A stretch of DNA of 64,000 nucleotides from Styela clava (GCF_964204865.1 NC_135264.1:5982001-6046000); one strand, 5' to 3'. Numbered from the stretch's first letter, positions 40,087 through 53,877 are shown. Notes: generated from the letters alone by a model not told the origin. Made by a program: numbers and translations.

Positions 40087-42033
40087 GTATGTAACCAAAT
40101 CATTTGAAATCTTTTCATTTTAGATGTCTATAGTATAAATAAATGATATATTGTATTTTTTTCGGGAAATCTACAAACAAATATTATGTTCAATATATTG
40201 AGTATGAGCTCAGTTTTTGGTTTGTGTGTCAAATGAAATTTTCTAAAAATTACAATCTCAAAATTTCATAATAACATGATACGCACAACTACCGTTTTAT
40301 TCTGGCTATTGAGTCGGCCGAGTGAATAAGGCTAGGGCCATGTTTTAGAAATAAAAATTAAGCTTGTTTTCGTTCCCGCCTAATAGTCGAGATACAGGAA
40401 TGCATTAAATTGGTCTTATTTTTGTCAGTTGGGCCACCAATGCGCGCTCATAATTGTTTATGGCAAAATCTGTTAAACCAAACCATGCTCATTACGTAGA
40501 ATCGCGGAATTAAATATTCTGTCCTAACAATTAACTGTAGCAATATCCGGTGAATAATAACATAGTCAATACAGCGCAGGGGCTAACTGCTGTGTTGTCC
40601 CATCTGCTGTCGTTTCGTTTAATCGTCCAAACCAAAAGGCCAATTACTATCTTGAAAAGTCAGTCTATTTAAAGGTTATTAGGCCAGCATAAATAAAACT
40701 ATGCCTCGTTAAGTGCAATTCGGTTAAAACACAACCCCAACTTAATAACCATGCGAATATTAAAACTTATTGTTTAACTTGTTGTTTATCATAGGATGCC
40801 TATATATACTAGTATGTCTGACATTTTTGAAATCGTAGTCCTGATCTTTTTCATTAATCTGATGAATACAAATGGTAGTTGACACTAACTAACATACTAT
40901 ATAAAGTAATCAGGCTAATTTTTTAAAGGTAACTGTGGTTCATTGTGACCTGTACGCTCGGGTAGTTCACAGTTGATATTCATGCCAATGATGTTCCCAA
41001 CTAGTTCAAACTGGAATCGTCCCAAATTTCCAATAATGATATTATCAGAGTGAGTCATACTATGTGAATTAAGATAGCCGTTAATCTTACACCTTAAAGA
41101 ACTCGCGTTTCAACTAAATTTTCCGAAAACGATACTGTATATTCAACCAAGTGTAAACACCTTTTTGGTTCTTATCCCCTTGGTAAAAGTCTTATGTTAT
41201 CATACCAACCATGTTCATGTCTGTTTAAAAATAGAGAAATAGAAATGCGTGTCCTATTTTCCCCATTGTTAGTGCGGGTCACGTCATGTTATGCCTAATC
41301 ATGTATATTGAAAAGAGCTTAATTAATATAAACTCTCCTATATAATTTCTACTGAATGGTCTCTTTCATATACGTCACTCCCCGTCAATATAAGATATAG
41401 TAGTTTCAAAATTCTAGAATTCTTACTTTTTTAATTAGATATTAGGAACTTTGGTGTTGCTGCTCGATAACCAGTTTGGTTCCCCGCTACGTCCCTTCCC
41501 CAGTAAAACGGTGTAAATTTTCTTCGTGTCGTATTTTATGGTTGTGATACTTATTACTGGTTGGAAAAAAAAACTTGTCTTGACTTGATTAATCGTGTAT
41601 CTTACCCCCTTTTGGTACTAGTTAACCATGACATTCGTGTTCACATGTGTTTCGAACTAAAATCGCATTAAGTTTCCAATAACGATATTATATGAGTGAG
41701 TAGAATCAAGTGCACCAATATGCATCAATATAACCGGTTATCGTACACCCTTTAGTACTGGTTAACAATGGGATTTGTGTCGAAGACTAAAATTTCGAAG
41801 GTTACTATATACATGAGATCCCACAAATTGTAAATCTACTATAGTCAGCTTATATCTATATTGCTAGTAGCCTTATGTTCATAAGCGTTTGAATCTGGGA
41901 ATATATTCCTTATTTTGCTATCGTTTCTTCCCTAGTCATGATCTGTCATGTTCTTATATTTATATATATAATGTCTAAAATGTCTTTGGCATGTATAGAT
42001 GGCATCAATTTATTTATAGATGTATATTTTCAG
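40087..42033. other. Intron-like sequence with degenerate repeats
   Basis: No exon is recognised. Between about 40940 and 41780, words such as TTTCCAATAATGATATTATC / TTTCCAATAACGATATTAT and GGTACTAGTTAACCATG / AGTACTGGTTAACAATG recur at several hundred bases spacing, a degenerate duplication. Confidence 0.4.
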
Positions 42034-42811
42034 GTCTCTGGGATGGGAATCAAAGACTATAGAGAACTTGAAGGTAAAATATAACACACTAATAAATAAT
42101 TTACTAGTTAAGATTCAGATAATGAGATACAACATAGCACACTGACAGATCATTCCGAATAAGTAATATTTATAATATTGAAAATCTGCAAATAATATAG
42201 AATGAACGTAAATGAATATCAGTACAAGTTGTCGTCCTTGTATCTTTAGGATAAGCATAGCTTTTCACAAGAGCGTGGACAATTTTTTGAGGGGCGTAAA
42301 GGTAATTAGAAACAGAAATATTTGTTAAATTTTATCTTTTCCGCCTTATTTTTTATATTTACATTTCTTAATAGCCGTATTTTCAACGTGCTTTTGAATG
42401 AATATAAATATGATTTATATTATGTGTTGCAATATTATAAACTGACAGATCATTCCAAAGTAATGTTAGTAAATAAGGGGGAATTCTGAATAATTTGTCA
42501 ATGAACTGGAAATTAATATTTTTATTTTATGTATCCAAAGTATAAGCATAGCTTCTCTGTGCTCCTGTCAAATTACATTTTCCGTAACTTATAAATCTAA
42601 AAATTAATAATGACTTAGTTCGAACAACTATATTTATTCAAATCAATATTATACAAAATTTACTTGCAGTTCATTATCTCGCATAAAGTTCAGCTTTCTG
42701 AAACTTGAAAGCGGAAAAGACAGTTTATCATTATACATCAAAAGACATGCGGAGTTATTTGTCCGATTATGCATCACTGAGAGAGGTGAATGCATCGAGT
42801 CTAAAGAGCAG
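42034..42811 (+). CDS. Cluster of small exons, including exon-like module 2
   Basis: Candidate exon 42034-42073 (after ATATTTTCAG, before GTAAAA) reads SLGWESKTIENLK in one frame and joins in phase to 42250-42301 (DKHSFSQERGQFFEGRK, before GTAATT). A diverged duplicate of the second exon starts at 42541. Module 2 spans 42670 or 42694 to 42811 and is fully open in one frame: LKLESGKDSLSLYIKRHAEL, then LCITERGECIESKEQ, ending at GTATGT. It is the only one of the four modules with a complete open frame. Its required entry phase does not fit the exon at 42250-42301, so the exact chain is unresolved. Confidence 0.35.
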
Positions 42812-44686
42812 GTATGTTTTTAAAATCTTCTGAATCTTTCTAATTTACATTAATCACAAACAAGTTAGAATACTATATTATAAAAATCGGTGAAGAAATA
42901 AATGATATAGAGGTGAATCCGCAACCCAATTTCTTGATTGCGGCATTATAAAATATTAAAATTAAAATATAAAACGGAAGATATCACCATAAGTTTTGTT
43001 TTAGCAATTTTGCAGCAGATTGAAAACGCTTTTTAGACATTGTAAATCACAAAATTTGGTGTTATGTTAGAATTTTTTCAAAATATATGCCATAATAGTA
43101 ACTGAAATCGAAACACAGTAAATTATTCACGCGATGTACCTTTTGTCTATTTTGCAACTAACTACCTATGGAGCCGCATACGACGTTTTCTCGGTATGTG
43201 ACGATATATAAAATAATTAATGCAAAATTTATCGATTGATTTTTTTTCGCAATAATTTAAATTACAATCGTTCGTATTTTGTCTATATCTTGGGATATTT
43301 CAAACGGTGAAACCTTAAAAATAATCAGAGTGACAGGCCTGCGGCGGGGCGGATTCAGTGTTGTTCCACTTGGTTTCATTGTTCTTCATTTCAAGTCCGC
43401 TGATTGACGCGGTAATTTTGAGTTGTAATGATTTTATATTGTCGTAAGACGTAAGTCGTCGCAACTGCAGGTTTCATTGAACACAATTAAGCCAATAAAT
43501 ACCGCATTTTAAATATTGCCGCATCAAGGGATGCAGCCAGGATTTTTCAATGGAGGTTACGTTGTAGCCCGTCTCTCTTTGCCTGATGGTGTTGGTGAAT
43601 ATTTTACAAGTCGTATTTTAAACGTCGACTATTAATCCGTAGTCAGCGGGTACCCGCATTTGGAAATAAAACATTAAAAATTCGGGAAAATTAATTTCAG
43701 AGAGATGTCAGTAGTGTCATAATGGTTTATGTGTACAAAAATACGCTCGCATGTAGCGCCGATCAAATGCACGAAATATGAAACTATTACTTGGAATTTA
43801 TTGTTATGAAGTTGAAGTTTTATTTCCATTCAATGATTATTTACTTGCGCCGTGATCACTGGCGGGCAAAATCGTATTTTTTAATCGAGTTAATCGAATA
43901 TTTTTAACGGACACCGAATAATCAGTATTGTCATTTTGAACGACATCAATTGGGATGTCGGCCGCCGAAACCATCGCCGTGACAATACTTTTTTTTTTCG
44001 GATTTTACTTGAACAGTGTGGCATTTTTATTTCATAATTTTGTCGTAATCGAAGGCCTCAGTGAATTATTTGTCACCGCGATCTTTTTGGCGGCCGACAA
44101 TCCAATTAATATTGTTAGACTATATTTAAAGCACTTTTTTATCCACTAGTAAATATTAATTATCACGGCTGATATCGTAGTTTTTATATTTCGGACATGA
44201 TTGTGAGTTCACAATCACGTACAACAAGTGCATTCACAACACAAATTAATTTTATTATGATTTCTATCTTCTGTGTAGGATTTCTATCACAGTTAGTAAA
44301 TTACGGTCCCAATTTTAGGCGAACAATACCATCATTATTGACCCCAGGGTGCGATATTTTTGAAGCGGATAGTTGGACATTTCTATGCGTTTAATTTTAG
44401 ATCGAGTCGGTGTTACTTTTCGTGTTAAATAATAATTAAAGAACTTCGTAAATTGGTAATCACTACAATACTGTTGAATGTTCACGTAACTCAACATTGT
44501 TAAAACACTTTTTTAATTGATACTAACCCATGAATGAATCGGCAATAATGGCATTTCCACGTGGTTAAAATAATATTGTTTATGTATTTTTAATATAAGC
44601 TTATCTTTGCTTTACCTCTGTTAATAAGCATTTTTTGTGATTTGTAACTCCAAAACTTGATAATGAAACTATATATTTATTTTCAG
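42812..44686. other. Intron-like sequence, no exon recognised
   Basis: It is AT-rich. A hydrophobic frame at 43955-44149 follows T-runs and shows no domain. I see nothing else that stands out. Confidence 0.4.
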
Positions 44687-44796
44687 TTTTCTAAGTCACT
44701 GCTTGAAAGAGTCATTGCATCAAACGGACATTGTTATTAGTCTGGTGCCTCACGGAGTGAGATGGAAGCCTATATAGTGTAAAGAGTAAAGAGCAA
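44687..44796 (+). other. Exon-like module 3 (candidate terminal exon)
   Basis: It follows TTTATTTTCAG and precedes GTATGA. Phase 0 reads FSKSLLERVIASNGHCY then TAG at 44738-44740. It is paralogous to modules 1, 2 and 4 and is compatible in phase with the donor at 39038. Confidence 0.4.
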
Positions 44797-45594
44797 GTAT
44801 GAAATCTTATAAATCTTTCAATTCATATTTTGTCCGGTATAAACTGATATATCATGTTAAATCCCGCTAGTCAGGAAGAACTGCAAATATTTGAATTATC
44901 CTCACAAGATGTCCATAATATTCCGCCCAATTTTATTTATATAATTTCGTAAAGTCATATATTGCAATGGTTTCCACCCGCTAGTTCACGAGAGGTGTGC
45001 AGTTTTTAGCTGATATGCAATAAATGTTCCTGCTTTGTTAGTTTCGTATGCACAATTCCCGGAAAAGCCGCGGGTTATGTTTCTTTTCGGCGTTCTCCCA
45101 TCGTTTGACAAGTATCAAAGTATGCGGCAGTCCGCCAGCAATCGGGTTATATTACTGGTAATGGGGCAATTGCGGCTGCATTAATACAATTAGTCGGGCC
45201 TCATTTTATAGTATTTTTTGTATTCGTACTTTATGGGTTTATTTCGTTGCCATAGCGTTTTGTTAGTTTTTCAATAGTCTATTCAATAGTCTATAAGAGT
45301 AGTTTTTAACCAGGGTTCAATCGACTTTTTGTTTTTTTGTTGGAGTAACAGGGGTTCGATGAGCTTCCTTCAAATTAAAGCAAGTTTTCTATTATGGGAA
45401 TTTCTATCCCAGCGTCTACTAATTATGCAAATTTAACTACAATTCATCCCAGATATTTAAACTTACACTTTCAACAACTTATAAATTAGCGTTGCTGTTT
45501 GTATAGCGTTGCGCAGTTGTAAGTTTTAGTGAACCCGTCATCTCCAAGGATGTCGCGAGATTTGGTGTTTGTGCTTATATGATAGTGGCTAATT

Positions 45595-46858
45595 AGCTAT
45601 TGCTAATTACTAATGCCGTCTGTAGCAGTCACCGCGATCACGCGCTCGTTAAGAGCCGCCTTCTCAGCTTCTGTCGCGTAAAATATTCAATTCATGACAA
45701 CCACGAGATTCTAAAATGTCCTTACGTATATATTAATTTTATTGTCCCCAACGCAACTCGCGGTCTCGACTTTCTACGTCAAAATAAAAACATTACTGCC
45801 GTGGACATAAAACAATGAGATAAGCTGCCTGATATATTTAATTTTGATACGTATTTTTGCAATCTTGTGACCTCGTTATCGCCGTTAGTAAAATCTCGAT
45901 ATCTGATATAAAATCACGTGTAGTACAATTTTACTTCATACAATGAAAATAGATATAAAGTATACCAGTAAATCAAAAATACTAATTCACCGCCTCGAAA
46001 TCCACGCCGAACAGTCGCCGCGATTGCGTCACTTGTTAAAAGAGCCGCCTTTTCTAACGAAAAATGATTTTTCTCTTGCGCAAGGTAACCAATCCATGAC
46101 CGATAAGGGCATATTTAAAATGCCCTGCTTTATTAATTTAATTGTCTTCAATTTAACCTGCGGTTGCGCCGACAAAACAAGAGCCACTCTAAAACATCAC
46201 GGAATTCCGCATAAAATTGTGTGGTAAACTGCCCTATTATGTATTATTTTGATCCGTATTTTTTCTATTTTGCGAATTCGACAAATTTGAGATGTGCTTG
46301 TAACATTGACTCCGTTCAATCGCAATGCTGCCACTCCGATTATTTTTAAAGATAAAAGCTTTCGAAAAATCCGTAAATCTGCTGTAAATTCTCATGTAGT
46401 AAAATTTATTTCAGTGGAATAAAAATTGATGGATATACTTCAGATTAATTATCTTATATATCATCACTAGCAGGGGCAAAAACGCGTTTTCAACCTTGTT
46501 TAATGATAACACTAAAATTTTCGACGACAATTTTAAAGTAATGGTTTACCGCCTAAATAGCACACTGATGAAATCAATCGGCGATTTTAGCAGAAGGCAA
46601 TTGCACGCTTTTTCAGTTTTCACAATTCCGTGCGAGTACAAAAATAAAATAATTATAATTGTTCCCCTGGCACAAATTTGTGATTTAGAGAGAATAAATA
46701 CCAACGAGAAGGCGTTTACGGCGTAAATAACGCCGCCTCGATGAAAATATACGGCGATTTTAGCAGAAAGCAATTGCACGTGTTATCGGCGACTTTTTCT
46801 GTTTTCGAAAAAATTCCAAAGGGAGGGGGGGGGGGTTCGACCCCGAATGGCTGCGCCA
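45595..46858. mobile_element. Insertion-like block of unknown type in copy A
   Basis: Colinearity with copy B stops at GCTTATATGATAGTG and resumes at GCAGACAGGTACAAATAG; the intervening sequences are unrelated. The block has internal repetition (the AAAATGTCC/AAAATGCCC segments near 45715 and 46117; AGCAGAAGGCAATTGCACG near 46590 and 46765) and ends in a G-run followed by GGTTCGACCCC, a box B-like string. It could be a SINE-bearing composite. Open frames within it show no known domain. Confidence 0.4.
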
Positions 46859-47127
46859 CTGCAGACAGGTACAAATAGATTTGTTTGAATATATATCTAA
46901 TTCATATCTAATTTATCAAATTACATTTTCGGTCATTCATAAACCCGAAACTTGACATAGTTCATATCGTTCACATAATGTCATAGTTCGAAAAATTTTT
47001 GGTACATTCAAATTTCAACCCCCAAGCCGAAATTAGATCGAAATAATTAATATTTTTCTGAAATCAATCAATTTTTGTAAAATTTACCATCTTCGAATAC
47101 CACATTGTGCCACCGCAAGTTTTTGTT

Positions 47128-47424
47128 GAATTAAGTTTTTGGACACGTCAGTGTACATAACGATCGTTTCAATATTTTGTTGTTGTTTATGTTAGTATTC
47201 TTCTCTTTCGTCATGATGAAATCGCTTTTCTTTACGAATACTGAACAATTGCTTTGAAATTTTCAGTGGTTAAAGATTGATTTTTTTGCCAGAAGGCTAT
47301 TACTTTTACTTATTTCAATTATTTCTGTGGACCTCAAAGATTCGCGTTTTTTATGTGTCGGAATAAAAAATAGCGACACCTTGTGACGTGTCCAAATATT
47401 TGAGCACAGCTCTCTTGTTTATAT
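47128..47424 (+). mobile_element. MITE of the MEFFSRR / GGACACGTCA family (copy c)
   Basis: The ends are inverted: TTTTTGGACACGTCA and TGACGTGTCCAAATA. The corresponding place in copy B (about 51990) has no such sequence, so it is a clean presence/absence difference. The interior matches 19740-20125 and, inverted, 35180-35560, including the GAAATTTTCAGTGGTTAAAG acceptor-like string. The start codon of the exon-like module is lost here (ATTGATTTTTT). Confidence 0.7.
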
Positions 47425-50400
47425 TAGTCCTCGATTTAATGGAATATTCAAATATTTCCCCGCTAGATCGGAAAAGTTTTTTTGAAAAATGAGAGATTTG
47501 ATTTGAAATTAATGCTTTCATTGAATTGAATTTAAATCCGTCGTTAACAAATTAGTGGTTGTCCGGCTTGGGTTAGGTTTCGGGTTAGGAGAAATTGAAA
47601 AATTTGAAATCTGCATTCATGGGTGTTTTTTGAAATAAATGCTTTCGTTGAATTGAATTTAAATCTGTTAACTTAAATGCCCAACCCAGATTTGTATATG
47701 GTAAATTTTTATTTAAATACAAAAAATTCTGATAAATAATAATTTATTTCTAAGTCATTGTCGTGTGAATGTCTCAGTCGTACGAAAATACATTTGTGAA
47801 TGCTAAATGATGTGAATTGTATTTTACTTTGAGTTAAACAGTAAAGATGCAAAGTAAGAATGTTAAGCTAAATAGTGGGGTAATGAAAGAAAATGTTTTA
47901 ACAAAAAAGCGCTCGTTGTTTCCACGAATTTAAGAAATAAATGAAATGGTCACTTCTAATTCTCCGATGAAGCGTAGTAAATTGGTAGATTCGAAAACAC
48001 GCAACATGAGGACTTTTTATCAAATCTTCAGAATTTTCAGATTTTGTCGCAACGACACTGATCAGTTTGTTCTTCATTAGGGATTGCGAATACTTTAGAA
48101 TAGTTATTTTTCCAACGCTGACACTGAATATTAATAGTTTCTAATATGTGTGTTGAAATGGTTTATTTTTGAACGAAAAATTAAAATGTTTTAAGCAAGC
48201 TGACAAGCTAGAAAAATTTTAGTTACACTGCACGCATGCCAGGTCATATTTAATAATTCCTCGCTCAATCGTATGTTTTTCTTTTTTAGCTGATCCTCTG
48301 CTAATAAGTGCTAATACAATACAATGCAGCAATAATCGCTAAAGTCGTTCAGGTTCATTCTTGAGCCGTTTTTACAGAGTTTCTAACATTTCAAATTTTT
48401 CATTTTGTCAAGGCTAGTTTTTTATTTCACATTTTGTTTTGTCCCTGTACAAAATATTTCATATAGTTTATAATTGTTATCAAATTGCTGTGTTTGATTA
48501 TTGCTCGATCTGTTTATCCTCGGTTTGTGCGCTCGATATTCCAACGAGTGTTGTTCTGACTCCTTTTCAGAAGGTGCAGTCTGGTTGTCGGGTATTCAAT
48601 GTAGTAAAAAAAAAAGATTTCTTGTGATTGGTTGCTAAATCTGTTCTAGGCTGCACTGTTGTATATTTTACGCTTACACTGGATATTCATATTTTCCAGC
48701 GCATAGAAAACAATCCCAAACAGGCTGGCAAGGCATAAAATATCCAATTTACATTGCACACATGCCGAGTCATATTATTTAAGCTTTTGCTTAATCGTTT
48801 GTTCTTCTATTTTAGGACATTTATAAACTCGTTTTTCCCTCTCAAATTGCTTCTAATTTTGAAGATGGAGAGTGTTAGAATATTTTAGGATAAAACACGT
48901 CCAATCAACTGTTAACTGAAGGCGCTTGTTGGATGTAATTGTGACAAAATTATTCAAGTTTGAGCTTTTAAAAAAAATAAAAATGCGAATTCTACTGATG
49001 GCTTTCATGTAGGTACATATTAAAACTCTTATTTTTAGTGCGATTGCTTTAATTAAAATCATCTTTTAAAATATGTTAACGTAACTATAAATATTATAGA
49101 AAACGAATCTCCCAAATCAAATAAACCCTCTTTGGGTTTAGTATAAATTTATAGAACGCCGTTAACATTATAAAGAGGAAAATATGGGATACCTGTAAAG
49201 AAGAAAAATGTCCGTCCATTTTATATTTCTACGAACATTTTCTGCAGTTCTTTGCGTTTCATACTATTTCATTTCTTTTTGTTGTCAAGACTTTATGATT
49301 TTTTTTTACAGTTTTTAGCTCTTGGTTTAAAAAAGACCATAATATTATAGTGTGAATTTTTACACGCATTTTCTACTTGAGTCTCTCGCTTATCGTTTGT
49401 TCTCCTTTTCCCCCCTAATAATAGGTCATATATAAACTTGTTTTGGTATCACGATGCCATGAAATAATATTGTCATTTGAACTTACGGGTTATGTTCTGA
49501 TATTCGCGTTTTTTTACTGTAACTTGGTTCTAATTTGATTGCTCGATTCAAATTAGAAGGATTTTAAGTCGAATCACGTCCAAATATTAACTGAGGACAG
49601 CTAAACTAACCCAATATGATATGTTCATTTTGCAATATTATTTTTTGCCTTGAATAGTAATTTTTTAACAAATGTTCATATAACTATCGTGTATTATTTA
49701 CTTGTTTTATTTTATCATTTATTGCGGTAAATTGACTTTTCATTTATTTCAATTTCGGTTTGGAATGATTAAAATGATCAATGTCGTTATACAGTCAGTG
49801 CTTTTCAAAACTAATTTAAAAAGCTTTCGGTAAAAGGTATCGGGTATCGGTAATATCGGCAATTCGTATCGATATCGGCTAAATGTAGACTGATATTTTC
49901 AAGATAATTAACTTTTATTCTATTCCAGAATGTTTTAAAAAGTAGGTTGAAATACTGACATGAAAATTATTTTTTGCTTGGAGTGATCGTGTTCGCGGTA
50001 TTAGCCTCGTTAGGTAGGAACAATGTTGTTTCCCAACCGCGCGAATAGAAACGGGAATATGATTATGACACGATTTTAGCCATTTATCACCTCAACTAAT
50101 TTGGCTATTTTTGCAGCGAATTTTTTATATTGACATTTTTAACATTGCACGGGAATTATGAAGAAATATATCGAATGGGAATTTTTCGATGTGCAAAAAA
50201 CAAAATACGACGTTATAATGGCTTAAATTCTGTGCACGCAACTCAGTATGTATCAGTTAGATAAAATGAGTGAACATTTATTTATTTTAACTATATCTCT
50301 TCTCTGTATTTCTGTCTTGTGAATTAAATAACTTGATAATGTCTTAGGTCAACGAAATTTAGTTCCACCTAAAGTAAGATGGACTCGGTATGCACATAAT

Positions 50401-50528
50401 ATGGCATTAAATTGATATTTTTATGTATTTTTATTAAAAGATTACCTTTGCTTTACCTCTGTCGAACAGCATTTTTTTGGGATTTATGACTCCAAAACTT
50501 GATAATGAAACCATATATTTATTTTCAG

Positions 50529-50647
50529 TTTTCTAAAACACTGCTTGAAAAAGTCATTGCATCAAACGGAATCGACAGTGTTAATTAATAGTATGGTGCA
50601 TCACAGAGTTAGATGAAAGCCTATTTAGTCTAGAGAGTAAAGAGCAA
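50529..50647 (+). other. Exon-like module 4 (candidate terminal exon)
   Basis: It follows TTATTTTCAG and precedes GTATGT. Phase 0 reads FSKTLLEKVIASNGIDSVN then TAA at 50586-50588. It is closest to module 3, with which it was copied in the segmental duplication; the frame up to IASNG is kept in both. Confidence 0.4.
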
Positions 50648-53514
50648 GTATGTAATCTTATAAATCTTTCAATTCATATTTTGTCAGGTATAAACTAATA
50701 TATGATGTTAAATCCCGCTAGTCATGAAGAGCTGCAAATATGTGAATTATTCTCACAAGATGTCCAAAATATTTCGCCCATTTTTTTTTATAATTTCGTA
50801 GAGTCATGTAATGCAATGGTTTCCACCCTCTAGTTCACGGGCGAGTGTGCAGTTTTTAGCTGGTATGCGATAAATTTTGCTAATTGGTTAATTTCGTATA
50901 CATAATTTCCGGAAAGACGCGGGTTATGTTCCCTTTTGGGCGTTCTTCCATCGTTTGACAAGTATCGGCGTATGCGCCAGTCGCCATCAATGGGGTTATA
51001 ATACAGGCAATGAGGGCATTTGCAGCTGCATTAATACAATTGGTCGGGCCTCATTTCATAGTATTTATTGTATTCGTACTTCATGGGTTTATTTCGTTGC
51101 CATAGCGTTTTGTCAGTTTTTCAATAGTCTAGAACAGTAGTTTTTAATTAACCAGGGTTTAATCGAATTTTTGGTGTTTGTTGGTGTTGTTCCAGAGATT
51201 CGACGAGGTTCCTTTAAATTAAAACAGTTTTATATTATGGGACTTTTCTATCACATTATCTATTAATTATGCAAATTTAACTACAGTTCATCTCAGATAT
51301 TCAAATTTAAACTTTCAACAACTAATAAATTAGCGTTGCTGTTTGTATACCGTTGCACAGTTGTAAGTTTTAGTGAACCCGTCATCTCCACGGATGTCGC
51401 GCGCTCTGGTGTTTCTGCTTATATGATAGTGCCCTTAGATGCTTTCTGATTATGACTTTGAAACATCTTGGGTTGTTATGGCAAGCCAAGGATTTTCAAC
51501 CTGAATCTTTTAATTTTCTATAACCTTGCACGAAATTATGCTTCCCCTTTATAAAGTCGGGAATTGGGCTCTCAATTACAACCATTTGGTACAATGGGGC
51601 TTGGCGGGAGCTTTCAGGATAGCGCAGGAGTTCGACAAGCTTGGAATGGTTAGGATTTAGAATTTGGAAATTCTACGGAGTGTTGTTTTATTTGATGTTG
51701 CCTTTTTGCTACAGCAGACAGGTACAAATAGATTTGTTGAAATATGTATCCAATTCATATCTAATTTATCAAATTACATTTTCTGTCATTCATAAACTCA
51801 AAACTTGACATAGTTTATATAGTTCACATAATGCCATAGTTCGAAAAATTATTGGTACATTCAAATTTTAACCCCCAAGCCGAAATTAGATCAAAATAAT
51901 TAAATATTTTTCTGAAATCAATCAATTTTTGTAAAATTTATCATTTTCGAATACCACATTGTCCCACCACAACTTTTTGTTGATTCAAGTTATTTATTCA
52001 ATCCTCGATTTGATGGAATATTCAAATTTTTTCCCGCTGGGTCGGAAAAGTTCGAAATAATTCAATATTTTTGAAAAAACGTATAGTGCAATATACTAAT
52101 TATTTAGATATATTACCACAGTTGTAAATGTTTCTTTGAAAAATGAGAGATTTGATTTGAAAAAAATGCCTTCATTGAATTGAACTTAAAACTTAAAGCT
52201 TTAAAATAACAAATTAGTAGTTGTCCAGCTTGGGTTAGGATTCGGGTTAGGAATAATTAAAAAAATTGAAATCTGCATTCGGTGGTGTTTTTTGAAATTA
52301 ATGCTTTCGTTGAATTGAATTGAATTCTGTTGTTAACTTGAATGCCCGACCCAGATTTGTCTTTGGTAAATTTTTATTTAAATACAAAAAATTCTAATAA
52401 ATAAAAATAATTTATTTCTATGTCATTGTCGCGTTAATGTCTTAGCCGTACAAAAATACATTTGTGAATGCTAAATGATGTTTATTGTAAGAGTAAAACA
52501 ATAAAGATGCAAAGTAAGAATGTTAAGCTATATAGTGGTGAAATGAAAGAAAACGTATCAACAAAAAAGCGTTGGACGTTTCCACAAATTTAAGAAAGAA
52601 ATGAAGTGGTCACTTCTAATTCTCTGATGAAGCGTAATAAATTGGTAGATTTGAAAGCACGCAAGATGGGGACTTTTAGGAGGTAAATTTCCAGAATTTT
52701 CTGATTTTGTCGCAGCGAACTTGATCAGTTTGTTTTTCATTAGGGATTGCGAGTACTTTTGCAGAGCATTGCTGTATTATATATTGATATTTTGCGAAAA
52801 TCTTAATCTATGTAATGAAGAGAGGTAAATGAACTGCAAAATTCTTGTTTCTAACACCTCTTTTTACACAAAATTCTTCACACTATATCTCCGCCATAAC
52901 GAAAACGCTTGATCAGATGTTTGAAAGCTGCACAGCAACAGATTCATAAAAAAACGCAAGTTACTTTTCGGATTTTGTCTCCCTTATATTCTTCATTAGA
53001 CACGACTTAGTTTTGGTGGGAAAAAATGTAAATCAAACAGCAGGGTTGTACAAATTATAAAACAGGAAGACCAGAAAGAAATAACTGGGTGAAAAGTAAT
53101 TACTCAGTATCTCACGAGCCAACATTGAGTTTCTCGTGGAATTTAATCGTATTTTCAACCCTAAATATTAACTTTTTAATATGCTTGTAGGAAGTAAAAT
53201 GATATTTTCTGTTGTTTGCTGTCTAGTTCAGTTTTATTAGCTGAATTGTTATTTATCCGACGCTGACACTAAATATTCATAGTTTCTAATATGTGTATTG
53301 AAATGGTTTATTTTTGAACGAAAAGTTAAGTTGTTTTAAGCAAGCTGACAAGCCAGAAAAATCTTAGTTACACTGCACGCATGCCAGGTCATATTTATTA
53401 ATCCCTCCTCGCTTAATCGTATGTTTTTCTTTTTAGCTCATCCTCCGCTAATAGGTGGTCATTTTGTACACGAAAGTCGTTCGGGTTCATTCGCGGGCCG
53501 TTTTTCCGGAGTTC

Positions 53515-53877
53515 CTAACATTTCAAATTTTTCATTTTGTCAAGGCTAGTTTTTTCTTTTACATTTTGTTTTGTCTCTGTACAAAATATTTCATATAGTT
53601 TTTGATTGTGATTAAATTGATGTGTTTGATTATTGCTCGATCTGTTTATAATCGGTTTGTGCGCTTGATATTCCAACGGTTGTTGTTCCGACTCCTTTTC
53701 AGAAGGTGCACTCTGGCTGTCGGGTATCCAATGTATTTCTTGTGATTGGTTGCTAAATCTGTAGTAGCCTGCACTGTTGTATACTTGACGCTTACATAGA
53801 ATATTCATATTTTCCAGCGCATAGAAAACAGTCCCAAACAGGCTGGCAAGGCAGAAAATATCCCATTTACATTGCAC
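53515..53877 (-). CDS. Unrecognised 120-codon frame within copy B
   Basis: The frame is open but lacks an ATG at its beginning. It has a hydrophobic start (CLASLFGTVFYALENMNIL) and a polar, Gln/Asn-rich remainder. Copy A (about 48740-48650) keeps the same first 40 or so residues (LASLFGIVFYALENMNI) and then stops. No family is recognised. It may be chance. Confidence 0.18.
   Translation of the reverse strand: MQCKWDIFCLASLFGTVFYALENMNILCKRQVYNSAGYYRFSNQSQEIHWIPDSQSAPSEKESEQQPLEYQAHKPIINRSSNNQTHQFNHNQKLYEIFCTETKQNVKEKTSLDKMKNLKC

Larger units (their letters stand above)
44580..50300. repeat. Segmental duplication, copy A
   Basis: This region is colinear with 50400-54780: module 3/4, TGCAGTTTTTAGCTG, GCAGACAGGTACAAATAGAT, CTGACAAGC...ACTGCACGCATGCCAGG, AGGAAAATATGGGATACCTG and GATCGTGTTCGCGGTATTAG occur in the same order in both. 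Copy A additionally has an insertion-like block at about 45595-46858 and a MITE at 47128-47424 that copy B lacks. The block 49350-49940 is also missing from copy B. Confidence 0.85.

Noticed and set aside
43955-44149. Small membrane protein on the plus strand
   Set aside because: Starts beside a T-run, has no homologue in the duplicated regions and no supporting signals.
46820-46860. tRNA gene at the GGTTCGACCCC string
   Set aside because: Only a box B-like string after a G-run; no cloverleaf or box A at the right distance.
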